DNA of 7,526 nt, taken from the NCBI GenBank assembly GCA_021785315.1, contig JAJYFX010000020.1, positions 4,937 to 12,462 on the forward strand, read 5' to 3'. Every line of letters begins with the position of its first letter. The stretch's first letter is position 1. Both the position numbers and the translations under genes were made by a program. Shown here in pieces: positions 1 to 5,963 of the stretch. The stretch comes from Actinomycetes bacterium. GTDB lineage: Bacteria > Actinomycetota > Acidimicrobiia > Acidimicrobiales > Acidimicrobiaceae. A model generated the notes under the pieces. That model was not told the DNA's origin, did not search any database, and saw nothing but the letters and a program-made list of their open reading frames with translations.

Positions 1-376
1 ACAGCTGGCCTGGCCGGAACGTCCGGTTCTGGCGTACATCGGAGACGGCAGCTTGATGTTCAGCATCCAGGCGCTCTGGACAGCTGTCAGGGAGAAGCTG
101 CCGATAAAGGTAGTTGTGCCGAACAACAGGAAGTACTTGGCAGTCAAGGCCGGTCTCATAGAGTACAAAGGAAAGGCTGTTGAAAATGACAAGTTTATGG
201 GTGTTGACCTTGCCCCTCCAAACATAGACTTGGTAAGCCTGGCAAGAGGGTTCGGCGTTGAAGGCAGGCTTGTGGAGAGTCGGTCTGAGCTGGATGTAGC
301 GCTTGAGTGGGCGTTTTCGCATGACGGACCGGCGCTTGTTGACGTTCTTGTACAAGAGGATCTTGGAGCGAGCTAA
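1..376 (+). CDS. ThDP-dependent enzyme, C-terminal end (benzoylformate decarboxylase/acetolactate synthase-like), 5' truncated by window
   Basis: The frame is open from base 2 to the TAA at 374-376 and gives 124 residues, so only the cofactor-binding C-terminal domain is seen. Residues 14-16 are GDG and residues 41-42 are NN, with 24 residues between them, which is the classic ThDP/Mg2+ motif; D15 and N42 would be metal ligands. The segment SLMFSIQALWTA after GDG, and the later GVDLAPPNIDLVSLARGFGV (67-86) ending in GPALVDVLV, match the benzoylformate decarboxylase and acetolactate synthase layout. The family breaks or forms bonds next to a 2-oxo-acid carbonyl in the cytosol. The substrate cannot be told because the N-terminal and middle domains lie outside the window. 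An ATG at 56 is internal, not the start. Next on the same strand is a thioesterase 655 bp away, too far to assume one operon. Confidence 0.88.
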   Translation, partial: QLAWPERPVLAYIGDGSLMFSIQALWTAVREKLPIKVVVPNNRKYLAVKAGLIEYKGKAVENDKFMGVDLAPPNIDLVSLARGFGVEGRLVESRSELDVALEWAFSHDGPALVDVLVQEDLGAS

Positions 377-1031
377 GGTGATGATTTCAAATTTTGGTTC
401 GACAACTGACGAGATTCGTTTCTGAACTGCGTTGCATTTTGCGTGATGAAACTCGTGGTTAAACTTCCCTAAGCAAAAGTGCAGTAAGTTCGGTGATACT
501 ACTCGTCGCTCTGCTGACGACAAATTTGAGTATGGTGCTGTCTTTTTGGCACGGGTATCTGACCTTCTGGCAATGTAATCCATTGGGTCTTTATTGAAGT
601 GCAAACTGCTTTTCGCACTCAATTCACCGACTCTCGAAAACCTTTTGCTTTTCCCAGGTATCAGGGTTCGTAGTGCGGACGAAGAAATGTGGCATGAAAT
701 TCGAGTTTCCGATCGGTTCGCAACATTTTGTGAACGGGGATATGGAAGGTGTTGAAGGTTCACGTCGGGAATCTTTTAGGTTGACGCCGTGTTGTATGCG
801 GTACCTGCGGTGTCGGGAAGCTTCTGAGTTCGTGTATTGGAGTCAGGTTGATTGGAAGAAGTGCGATCGGAGATTTTGTGCGATTGGCATTATTGGCTGA
901 AAGCCACAAGAGTGATGCTGAATGGCAAGGTCCAAGGTGTCCAACAACATGGTGAAGATACGATCTAGCGAAATCAGTCCGATATAGTAGAGGTTCTTAG
1001 GTAAAAAGTTACAGGATCAGAAAGCACGGAT
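377..1031. other. Gene-poor stretch, no recognised gene
   Basis: I recognise no protein family in any of the six frames. A 75-codon GTG-initiated plus-strand frame at 673-900 has no ribosome site and an odd Cys/Arg/Trp-rich composition, so I do not call it. The minus strand is free of stops from 775 to the left edge (see findings). No tRNA-like T-arm was seen, and no convincing promoter for the thioesterase: a TATAGT at 983-988 lacks a -35 partner. Confidence 0.6.
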
Positions 1032-1472
1032 ATGAACGAATTGAAAGAGCAGACGGTGACTTGGAGAGAGCGCCTCGAAAATACCAAGGTGGAGTCGAAT
1101 ATTCACGTTTCAATGCAGGACGTGGATGTCTCCAGAATTCACTTTGCGTCGGTGTTTTTATTCATAGACAGAAACGAGGTTCAGCTGTTTCACAAGCTTG
1201 GCATTTCGCTGAGCAAGCTTCTGGCTAACGGGTTTGCTTTGCCGGTGATCTCGGCACACTGCGAGTACAAGAAGTCATTCGGCCTTGATGATATCGTAAC
1301 TGTCACCTCCTATGTCTCTGATGTTGGGACCAGAAGCATTAAAATCAGGCACCTTACGACCGGTGCGGACGGCGATATCTTGGCCGACGCTTATACCGTT
1401 CATGTCTCAATAAATGAGGGAGCCAACACGTCTATAACCCTTGAAGAGCTATTCGAAGGCATGGGTCTTTAA
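1032..1472 (+). CDS. Acyl-CoA thioesterase, 4HBT hotdog-fold family
   Basis: A 146-residue protein with one hotdog domain at about residues 22-128, the usual size for 4-hydroxybenzoyl-CoA thioesterase/YbgC-like enzymes that hydrolyse acyl-CoA thioesters in the cytosol. The active-site strand reads SMQDVDVSRIHFASVF (27-42). D32 aligns with the catalytic Asp of Pseudomonas 4HBT (D17). It is followed by the long helix with FIDRNEVQLFHKLGI, then LPVISAHCEYKKSFGLDD and the paired strands VTVTSYVSDVG and ADAYTVHVSI typical of the fold. Many relatives have a Gly in this loop (DxSGRIHxxA); here it seems to be missing, a one-residue shortening. The ATG at 1032 is the only sensible start, with a weak AGGA 15 nt upstream. 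The substrate is unknown; nearby decarboxylase and MmgE/PrpD genes suit organic-acid or aromatic catabolism, but that is inference. Confidence 0.88.
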   Translation: MNELKEQTVTWRERLENTKVESNIHVSMQDVDVSRIHFASVFLFIDRNEVQLFHKLGISLSKLLANGFALPVISAHCEYKKSFGLDDIVTVTSYVSDVGTRSIKIRHLTTGADGDILADAYTVHVSINEGANTSITLEELFEGMGL

Positions 1473-1681
1473 CTCAATAAGGTCTTTGCGAGCACTTGGT
1501 AAAATCTAAACCAAGTAATCCGAAAATTGAGAGATAGTGCAAAGCTTTCAGGCCTTTATGTGAGATTTGGCCACTACCTGTGCCAGCAATGTCTGACCCG
1601 ACACATCTGAGCTAGCCTTCATGATGGTTACGGTATTAATTACGCTTGAATGCTGTGCTCGTGATCTTCCAGGGGTCTGTT

Positions 1682-1711
1682 ATCGTCATGGCTACCATTT
1701 GCTATGACGAT
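1682..1711. terminator. Hairpin 1 of a tandem pair, possible bidirectional terminator
   Basis: ATCGTCATGGC (1682-1692) pairs with GCTATGACGAT (1701-1711), an 11-bp stem with one G-T pair and an 8-nt loop. It lies between convergent genes. There is no clear U-tract on either strand, so intrinsic termination is only a guess. Confidence 0.4.
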
Positions 1712-1714
1712 TAA

Positions 1715-1748
1715 GTGACGAATCGGCAGTTAGATACCGATTCGTCAC
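1715..1748. terminator. Hairpin 2 of a tandem pair, perfect 12-bp stem downstream of the coiled-coil gene
   Basis: GTGACGAATCGG (1715-1726) and CCGATTCGTCAC (1737-1748) form a perfect 12-bp stem with a 10-nt loop. On the minus strand it begins 24 nt after the TAA of the coiled-coil gene and is followed by TTAATCGT, only a weak U-rich tail. Position suggests a 3'-end or terminator structure; a protein-binding site is the alternative. Confidence 0.5.
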
Positions 1749-1772
1749 CGGTAATTAAAGGTGAATTTCGGT

Positions 1773-2492
1773 TTAGTTAATTCCGCCAACAAGTTCCCGA
1801 GTCTCGTGGTTTTCCACCAGCCATACGCCCGAATACGCCTTGTCCCTGATGACTTCGGCTTCTGGACCCATCACTACTGGGATAGCTCGCCGGTTCGGGA
1901 CGGCACGCCCTGCGATCTTGGCCCGTTCGACGGCTCTCACTACGTCGTCGACGTGAACCCTATTGGCAATTTCGGCCACCAGGGTTACTTCTTCGCCGGT
2001 AGCACGAATGGTACCAAAGGCTACTGCGTCTGTCCTTAATAATTGGTCTGCTTCATCGTTGCTCACCAGACCGTTATCTGCAGCGGTGAAGCTGAGGTCT
2101 GCGAGCTCTTCAGGGGAGAGAACCTTACTGACTCTCAATTTGCCCTCGATTTTCGCCGCCCTCGACGCGAAGCTTCGGCGATACTTGTCTTCGGTAATGT
2201 CGCCCTGCAATTGGCCAAGGCGGTCCTCAACGCGTACCAATCGGGCGTCGTGTTGGCCGACGACGTCCGCAAGTTGATCCATCCGCTCCGCAAGTTGATC
2301 CATCCGCTCCGCAAGTTGATCCATCCGCTCCGCAAGGGCGGCGATCTGTCGGGAGTTCTCTGCTATTTGCCTGGAGTTTTCCTGCACCAATTCGGGTAGA
2401 GAGAGGAGCTCTTCCCCTAAAAGAACCGCCCTCATTTCGGCCCTAAGAGCAGGATCCTGCTGCATTTGTCGAATGATTTCAAGCGCGTCCAT
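1773..2492 (-). CDS. Coiled-coil protein with PD-(D/E)XK-like C-terminal domain (DUF3782-like)
   Basis: The product is 239 residues from the ATG at 2490-2492; a GTG at 2517-2519 would add nine residues. The N-terminus has the pattern QQDPALRAEMRAVLLGEELLSLPELV, known from a family of uncharacterised proteins. Residues 33-100 form a coiled coil with hydrophobic residues spaced 3-4: two NSRQIA heptads, then three identical ERMDQLA heptads encoded by exact 21-bp repeats. The C-terminal part (105-239) resembles the restriction-endonuclease-like fold seen in such proteins: TDAVAFG (D155), the strand EVTLVAEIAN (E174), helix DDVVRAVERAKIAG, then AIPVVMG. The Lys expected two residues after E174 is absent, so cleavage activity is doubtful. 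The ATG is preferred because a -10-like TATACT ends six nt before it and would put transcription at the start codon. The function is unknown; a DNA-binding or oligomeric role is inference. Confidence 0.75.
   Translation of the reverse strand: MDALEIIRQMQQDPALRAEMRAVLLGEELLSLPELVQENSRQIAENSRQIAALAERMDQLAERMDQLAERMDQLADVVGQHDARLVRVEDRLGQLQGDITEDKYRRSFASRAAKIEGKLRVSKVLSPEELADLSFTAADNGLVSNDEADQLLRTDAVAFGTIRATGEEVTLVAEIANRVHVDDVVRAVERAKIAGRAVPNRRAIPVVMGPEAEVIRDKAYSGVWLVENHETRELVGGIN
2266..2336 (-). repeat. Three exact 21-bp tandem repeats plus an 8-bp partial copy
   Basis: The units at 2266-2286, 2287-2307 and 2308-2328 are identical (start TCCGCAAGTTGATCC on the plus strand, end ATCCGC), followed by TCCGCAAG at 2329-2336. 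The 21-bp period equals seven codons, so each unit encodes one heptad and copy-number change keeps frame and coiled-coil register. Zero mismatches point to recent slippage or conversion. It is not a CRISPR: there are no spacers and it lies inside a gene. Confidence 0.97.
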
Positions 2493-2498
2493 AACTAA

Positions 2499-2504
2499 AG
2501 TATA
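2499..2504 (-). promoter_or_regulatory. -10-like box of a probable leaderless promoter
   Basis: On the minus strand TATACT ends six nt before the ATG at 2492, and no Shine-Dalgarno sequence lies between them. The -35 is weak (TGCAAG, 17-bp spacer). The spacing fits transcription starting at or next to the A of the start codon. Confidence 0.4.
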
Positions 2505-2571
2505 TGTCCCGGTTGTCACAGCTTGCAGTGTAAGGGTACAGAGGGCTGGCAGGAGATCGAGCGGAAAATGT

Positions 2572-2780
2572 TCATTTGATGACCGAACGAAACTCGGTAT
2601 TGCTTAGGGTCTCGGAACAGGTTTGTGCAACCGCGTCAATCAGCGAAGTCCCTGTTTTGGCTCCCATTGCTGAGGTTCCGGGACTCTAGTGTTCCTGGAC
2701 CCAAACGCAGAATATATAGAGTCATCAGAAATATCAGGGATTAGTCCTCTCGGCAATTGTGTTACCTCACCGGTCGGCAT
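2572..2780 (-). pseudogene. Possible remnant of a TctC/Bug-type solute-binding protein C-terminus
   Basis: Two overlapping minus-strand frames together resemble the end of a tripartite tricarboxylate transporter binding protein. Frame one (2780 to 2640) has LPWKQMPTGEVTQL, compared with the usual 'PHIKAGKVRxLA'. Frame two (2667 to 2572) has GAKTGTSLIDAVAQTC then SETLSNTEFRSVIK, compared with the usual 'APKGTPxxIVDxLxxA...LxDPEFxxxM'. A frameshift near 2650-2670 would join them. The match is by eye and weak; it could be chance. Confidence 0.22.
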
Positions 2781-2828
2781 TTGCTTCCACGGGAGGATCA
2801 ATGGGAACTAGATCTGGGCCCAGGCCCT

Positions 2829-2966
2829 TTAAGCGAGGTTGAGCGAGAGCGAAAGAGCTGATCCCGCAAGCGGTACGAGATTGTCAAAGTCTCTGCGGTT
2901 TCATGTCATAAGGGCAAAGATCGCGCTTATGTGCAGCGATAAAATTAGCACCGACGATAGAGGGAG
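2829..2966 (-). pseudogene. Remnant of a PIN-domain (VapC-like) toxin, C-terminal part
   Basis: On the minus strand one frame gives SIVGANFIAAH (from about 2961) and a second gives AIFALMT, a TGA at 2901-2903, then NRRDFDNLVPLAGSAL, ending in TAA at 2829-2831. PIN-domain ribonucleases of VapBC modules typically read 'xxDAxIAAxA...LxTRNxRDFxxIxxL' here, so both pieces match in the correct order. The in-frame TGA sits exactly where an Arg (CGA) is usual, consistent with a C-to-T change. A frameshift between the pieces and loss of the N-terminal half with the first acidic residues mean it cannot make an active toxin. Confidence 0.42.
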
Positions 2967-3196
2967 ATCCCGTAGAGTATCGGCTCTAACCTCAAGCAGC
3001 GGATGATGACGCCTGTGGCAAACCAAAGTTCGCCCCTACTTCATTGTGTGGCGTACCTCACAGATTTAAAGTCAATATCTGTAACCAGTTGAGCATGGGT
3101 CCGCTCCCATGGCCCAAGTACTGCATTGCGGATGCGACTCGTGGCTTTGCCACGACTTCCTTTGACTTCATGGATGAATCCGAAGGCCTGCGCCTC

Positions 3197-3271
3197 CTAT
3201 GGGTCATTTGCAGCAGACTCCAAAGTCTCGGCTAAGTTCACCCGTGAGTCCGAATAGCTCATGGTTCGCAT
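3197..3271 (-). pseudogene. Remnant of a Phd/YefM-type antitoxin, N-terminal part
   Basis: From an ATG at 3269-3271 the minus strand reads MRTMSYSDSRVNLAETLESA followed by ANDP and a TAG at 3197-3199. Phd/YefM antitoxins begin in just this way (M+TISYSEAR.NLA..LD.V..D), the part that binds operator DNA. An AAGG seven nt before the ATG would serve as ribosome site. At 24 residues it lacks the rest of the DNA-binding domain and the toxin-binding tail (family about 80-90 residues). Continuing through the TAG gives no convincing family sequence. With the PIN remnant downstream on the same strand it may be the relic of a toxin-antitoxin module. Confidence 0.45.
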
Positions 3272-3309
3272 TGCCAACCTTTTGGCACTGGACACGATGG
3301 CGTACTCAG

Positions 3310-3321
3310 ACGGGATCCCGT
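3310..3321. promoter_or_regulatory. Perfect 12-bp palindrome upstream of the antitoxin remnant
   Basis: ACGGGATCCCGT is a perfect palindrome 38 bp before the ATG of the Phd/YefM-like remnant. Such antitoxins autoregulate through palindromic operators near the promoter, so it may be a fossil operator. A 12-bp palindrome can also arise by chance. Confidence 0.25.
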
Positions 3322-3451
3322 GTCCCTATGTGGACTGGTCAAAAGTTATACTTCACATTTGGAACGTGGCATTCCTTGAGAGCTTTGTGAACTGGGAGTT
3401 CGATAGGGATTGTCCGACCGAAAATGGAATGCTACGTAGACAGATTGAGGT

Positions 3452-5098
3452 TCAACCCTCTGTTTCGGTCTCCGCGGAAGCGGCTGCAGTTGCCACATCT
3501 TTTGGATAGCTGCGAAGAGCCCACAGCAGGATCACTCCGCTCGCGAGAAAAGGAACCAGCATCACGGCAAATGTGGTGCGAAGGCCAACGGCATCTGATA
3601 AAAGACCGAACGCAAGTGGGGCAAGAGCTTGCGCGGCCGTTCGCAAGAAGGAACGGACGCCCTCAGCGCGACCCCAGAGGAGTGGGGGCATGATGTCAAG
3701 GCGGGCCGCGTCAATGGGGGGATTCTGAGCGGTAAGTGCAAAGCCTGCTGCAATTATGTACGGCAGAGCGGTGAAGGCGCTGTGGGTAACAAAGGCCGGG
3801 ATGAAAAGGAGCGTTGTGATAATGGCTGCGATTGCGGCCACGAGAATCCTCCCGCCTATGCGCCCGCGTTTTACCAAGTTGTCACCAAGCCGGCCACCTA
3901 CCAGAACGCCCAAGAGAGCTCCGCCACCGACAATCAACATCAATAAGTTGGCAAGTAGCTGGGGCAGATGGTACTGCCCTTTGACGAACTCGAGACCGAA
4001 TGTTTCAAGTCCGGTTAAGAAGAAGTAGCTGCAAATGCCAGAGAGGATCAGAAAAACATTGGTGCGTATAGCCAGTACATAGCGGATCATCGCAAATATG
4101 GTCATTCGCCTTGGGTCGGAAGTAAGCACCAGCTGGGGATCGGCCGATATTCCAAGCCGGGCGGCCAATTCCTGGGCATCAGTAGGTTTTGAACTTCCGC
4201 TCCCGCTTGCTGCAGCTTCTCTAGGCGGTGTCCCACGGTGACGGTGCTCAAACGATGCTGGATCTTGAAGCTTGTCGTTCAATGGAGAGGTCTGGAAATC
4301 TGACTGGTCGTCATAGACCTGTCGGCCGGGTTTTCCGTGGCGTTCTGCCATACGCTGGCGCATCTTGATCTCGCGGTGTCCAACGATTCGTTCGGCACCT
4401 GGTTGAAGATGACTTGCACCGCCACGTGCCGGTTCGGGCAGATGGCTGAGCGCCCATGCCAGTGGAATGGTCGGAACAGCAAGAATCGCGAATGCAACCC
4501 TCCATGAGATGTCGGCGGCATCGCCGGTTATCACAAAGCCAGCACCTGCCCCAATGAGCTCTCCGGCAAGCACATATCCATAAATCTTGCCTCGTTCTCC
4601 GGCAGGGAAGTAGTCTCCGATAAGTGAGGCGACTGCCGGGCCGGATACGGCTGTAACTGCACCCAAGGCAACCCTGGCAACCAGCAGCTCACCAAAGCTC
4701 GCCGACAACGCACTCAGGAACATGACTATTCCCCATATAGCAACCGTCACAGAGATCATTGCGATACGATGGGCGCGGTCAACAAGCACCCCGAATGGAA
4801 TCGAGAAGATGGCGGCAACAGCCGCAGTAACAGCAACCAGCAACCCGATATCGGTATTTGAGATATGAAGACCTTGGCGCAGCTGAGTTGCTGAAGCACC
4901 AACGGTGGCTATGTCAGCACTATTTAGTGCAAGTACACCGGCCAAAAGCAGGATGACGCGCGTCCGGGCCGGTCCGCCAAATAGTAGACGAAGGGCATGC
5001 CAGCCCTCTATTGCAGCCATGACGGCAAAGTTGCGAAATGATGCACTCAGGCTTGGTCGGTTACGAATCTTGGCATTCACCAGCGCCACGCCCTTCAT
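3452..5098 (-). CDS. MFS transporter, 12 transmembrane segments with a long central loop
   Basis: A 548-residue inner-membrane protein of the major facilitator superfamily, expected to move a small organic solute using an ion gradient. Hydrophobic segments lie at about 47-68, 84-105, 112-130, 134-160, 172-192, 199-219, then 347-367, 380-402, 416-436, 440-458, 484-503 and 508-530. Motif A (GVLVDRAHRI, 103-112) follows TM2 and a second copy (GRLGDNLVKRGR, 402-413) follows TM8. The loop between TM6 and TM7 is about 125 residues, longer than usual, with a charged part (220-290) and an Ala/Ser/Gly-rich part. NPPIDAARLDIMPP (459-472) before TM11 is a family-like signature I associate with actinobacterial-type MFS proteins. 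The ATG at 5098 gives a 46-residue N-tail; ATG at 5020 (residue 27) is an alternative. Neither has a good ribosome site. The substrate is unknown. Neighbouring DNA on both sides is decayed, yet this frame is intact. Confidence 0.88.
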   Translation of the reverse strand: MKGVALVNAKIRNRPSLSASFRNFAVMAAIEGWHALRLLFGGPARTRVILLLAGVLALNSADIATVGASATQLRQGLHISNTDIGLLVAVTAAVAAIFSIPFGVLVDRAHRIAMISVTVAIWGIVMFLSALSASFGELLVARVALGAVTAVSGPAVASLIGDYFPAGERGKIYGYVLAGELIGAGAGFVITGDAADISWRVAFAILAVPTIPLAWALSHLPEPARGGASHLQPGAERIVGHREIKMRQRMAERHGKPGRQVYDDQSDFQTSPLNDKLQDPASFEHRHRGTPPREAAASGSGSSKPTDAQELAARLGISADPQLVLTSDPRRMTIFAMIRYVLAIRTNVFLILSGICSYFFLTGLETFGLEFVKGQYHLPQLLANLLMLIVGGGALLGVLVGGRLGDNLVKRGRIGGRILVAAIAAIITTLLFIPAFVTHSAFTALPYIIAAGFALTAQNPPIDAARLDIMPPLLWGRAEGVRSFLRTAAQALAPLAFGLLSDAVGLRTTFAVMLVPFLASGVILLWALRSYPKDVATAAASAETETEG

Positions 5099-5416
5099 CT
5101 TCGCGGACCGTCAACTTTGCAATCTCCGATCGTGTCAACCAGGTACATATAGAGGGTAACGGGGGTTTGTCCCTAGAGCGCTTCCACTTTCGTTCAAAAG
5201 GCCTCGTAAATGGATTCTCTGAAAATCTCCAGGTTTGCGCGTCACATTCAGATGTCTTGGCGTACGCAGTTCGGTTTCAAATGCCGCCTGGTCGACCTAG
5301 GCCTGGCTGGCTTCCAACGCATTGATACGGGATCTCCGCCTCGGTAATTAAGATAGGCGTTTTACGTCCAAAGGCACTCTTTTTAGAAGGCCGGCAGTGC
5401 TTCACAGCTGTCCATT

Positions 5417-5776
5417 TACGCCTGGACCCTGGATGCCCATCTCGTACACAGCTACTTACAGGAAGTCAAATGCCTGAAGGAATGATGGCGAACAATTGTA
5501 ACTCAGTCGGCCCATATTCGGGCTGACGAGGCGGTATGGTGACTCATCGATGTCCTTCGGGGGCAATCCGCGATCACTCTGTCGACAGTATCCGCAAGGA
5601 CACAGCGAACAAAACTGACGGTAAATTAGGCAATCGACAAACTCGTCGCGGCCAACATTTTTATCCCGCAGTCGGGGTACGATCCCAATCGGTTTTGGGA
5701 AGCATCTGGTTTTCTCGATCTCCTGCGCGATTTGATTCAGGATATGTTCCCAAGGGCGAACCAGACTTCGGTCTGA
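5417..5776 (+). pseudogene. Broken C-terminal part of a Fic-family-like protein
   Basis: One frame reads as protein across three stop codons (TGA 5483-5485, TGA 5540-5542, TAG 5627-5629) to a final TGA at 5774-5776. The stop-separated pieces include AHIRADEAVW, LIDVLRGQSAITLSTVSART, QRTKLTVN, AIDKLVAANIFIPQSGYDPN and RFWEASGFLDLLRDLIQDMF. This order matches the winged-helix tail of many Fic (AMP-transferase) proteins: 'AxxLIDLLxxxPxxTxxxVAxxTGxTxxTVNxAIDRLVxAGIL......NRxWxAxxxLDLLD'. The catalytic HPFxDGNGR motif should lie upstream, and I cannot find a convincing copy in 5099-5416. With three stops no functional product is expected. Another winged-helix protein is the main alternative. Confidence 0.42.
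5506..5527. repeat. Short hairpin within the Fic-like remnant
   Basis: GTCGGCCC (5506-5513) pairs with GGGCTGAC (5520-5527), eight pairs including one G-T, with a 6-nt loop. No U-tract follows. It is probably incidental. Confidence 0.4.
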
Positions 5777-5916
5777 ACCTAGGTGTCATGTAGTCCGACT
5801 TTGAGGCGTCGGGTTCGGGGCGCTGGCCACCTTCGATCAGGTAGGAACCAGCGAATGACTACGTTGCCCTTTACCGACCCAATTTATTGATTTGCCCGTC
5901 TTCCTTGTCAACGCTC

Positions 5917-5946
5917 TTTACAGCCGATACCGAAGTTTTGTATAAC
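5917..5946 (+). promoter_or_regulatory. Sigma70-like promoter upstream of the transposase remnant
   Basis: TTTACA (5917-5922) and TATAAC (5941-5946) are separated by 18 bp, each matching five of six consensus bases. Transcription would start near 5953, just before the GTG at 5964 that opens the transposase-like frame. No ribosome site follows. Confidence 0.25.
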
Positions 5947-5963
5947 GAACGAACACTCAGCTA

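Larger units (their letters stand above)
1473..1772. other. Convergent intergenic region with inverted repeats
   Basis: This gap separates the 3' ends of the thioesterase (+) and the coiled-coil protein (-). It holds a 7-bp inverted repeat (ACTTGGT 1494-1500 with ACCAAGT 1510-1516) just after the thioesterase, and two longer hairpins at 1682-1711 and 1715-1748, listed separately. No frame is recognisable as protein. Confidence 0.6.
2493..3451. other. Gene-poor stretch with probable gene remnants
   Basis: No intact gene is seen between the start of the coiled-coil gene and the stop of the MFS gene. The minus strand carries short pieces that read like accessory proteins: an antitoxin N-terminus (3197-3271), a PIN C-terminus (2829-2966) and a possible solute-binding protein C-terminus (2572-2780), each listed separately. 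Plus-strand frames at 3044-3235, 3199-3390 and 3261-3509 match nothing I know and are not called. CTGGGCCCAG at 2814-2823 is a 10-bp palindrome of unknown meaning. Confidence 0.55.

Noticed and set aside
673..900. 75-codon plus-strand frame
   Set aside because: No ribosome site, no family resemblance and a Cys/Arg/Trp-rich composition suggest a chance frame.
2266..2336. CRISPR-like tandem repeat
   Set aside because: The repeats are directly adjacent without spacers, have a 21-bp period and encode coiled-coil heptads.
1963..2399. Plus-strand open frames across the repeat region
   Set aside because: They are antisense shadows of the coiled-coil gene, whose minus-strand frame has a clear heptad pattern and family features.
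3139..3155. TCGTGGC-TTT-GCCACGA hairpin
   Set aside because: A 7-bp stem with a 3-nt loop and no U-tract, between antitoxin and PIN remnants; likely incidental.
3444..3462. tRNA T-arm-like sequence near the MFS stop codon
   Set aside because: Only a short GAGG...CCTC pairing; no acceptor, D or anticodon arms can be built around it.
3044..3509. Three overlapping plus-strand frames near the end of the MFS gene
   Set aside because: They overlap one another, run antisense to the MFS end or the antitoxin remnant, and match no known family.
3562..4028. Frames inside the MFS gene on both strands
   Set aside because: They are shadows of a transporter frame with clear transmembrane segments and motif A.
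5134..5139. TTGACA as a -35 box for the MFS gene
   Set aside because: No -10-like hexamer lies 16-18 bp downstream on the minus strand.
5536..5793. 85-codon plus-strand frame
   Set aside because: It overlaps the Fic-like remnant in another frame and has a low-complexity Arg/Ser/Gly composition without family features.
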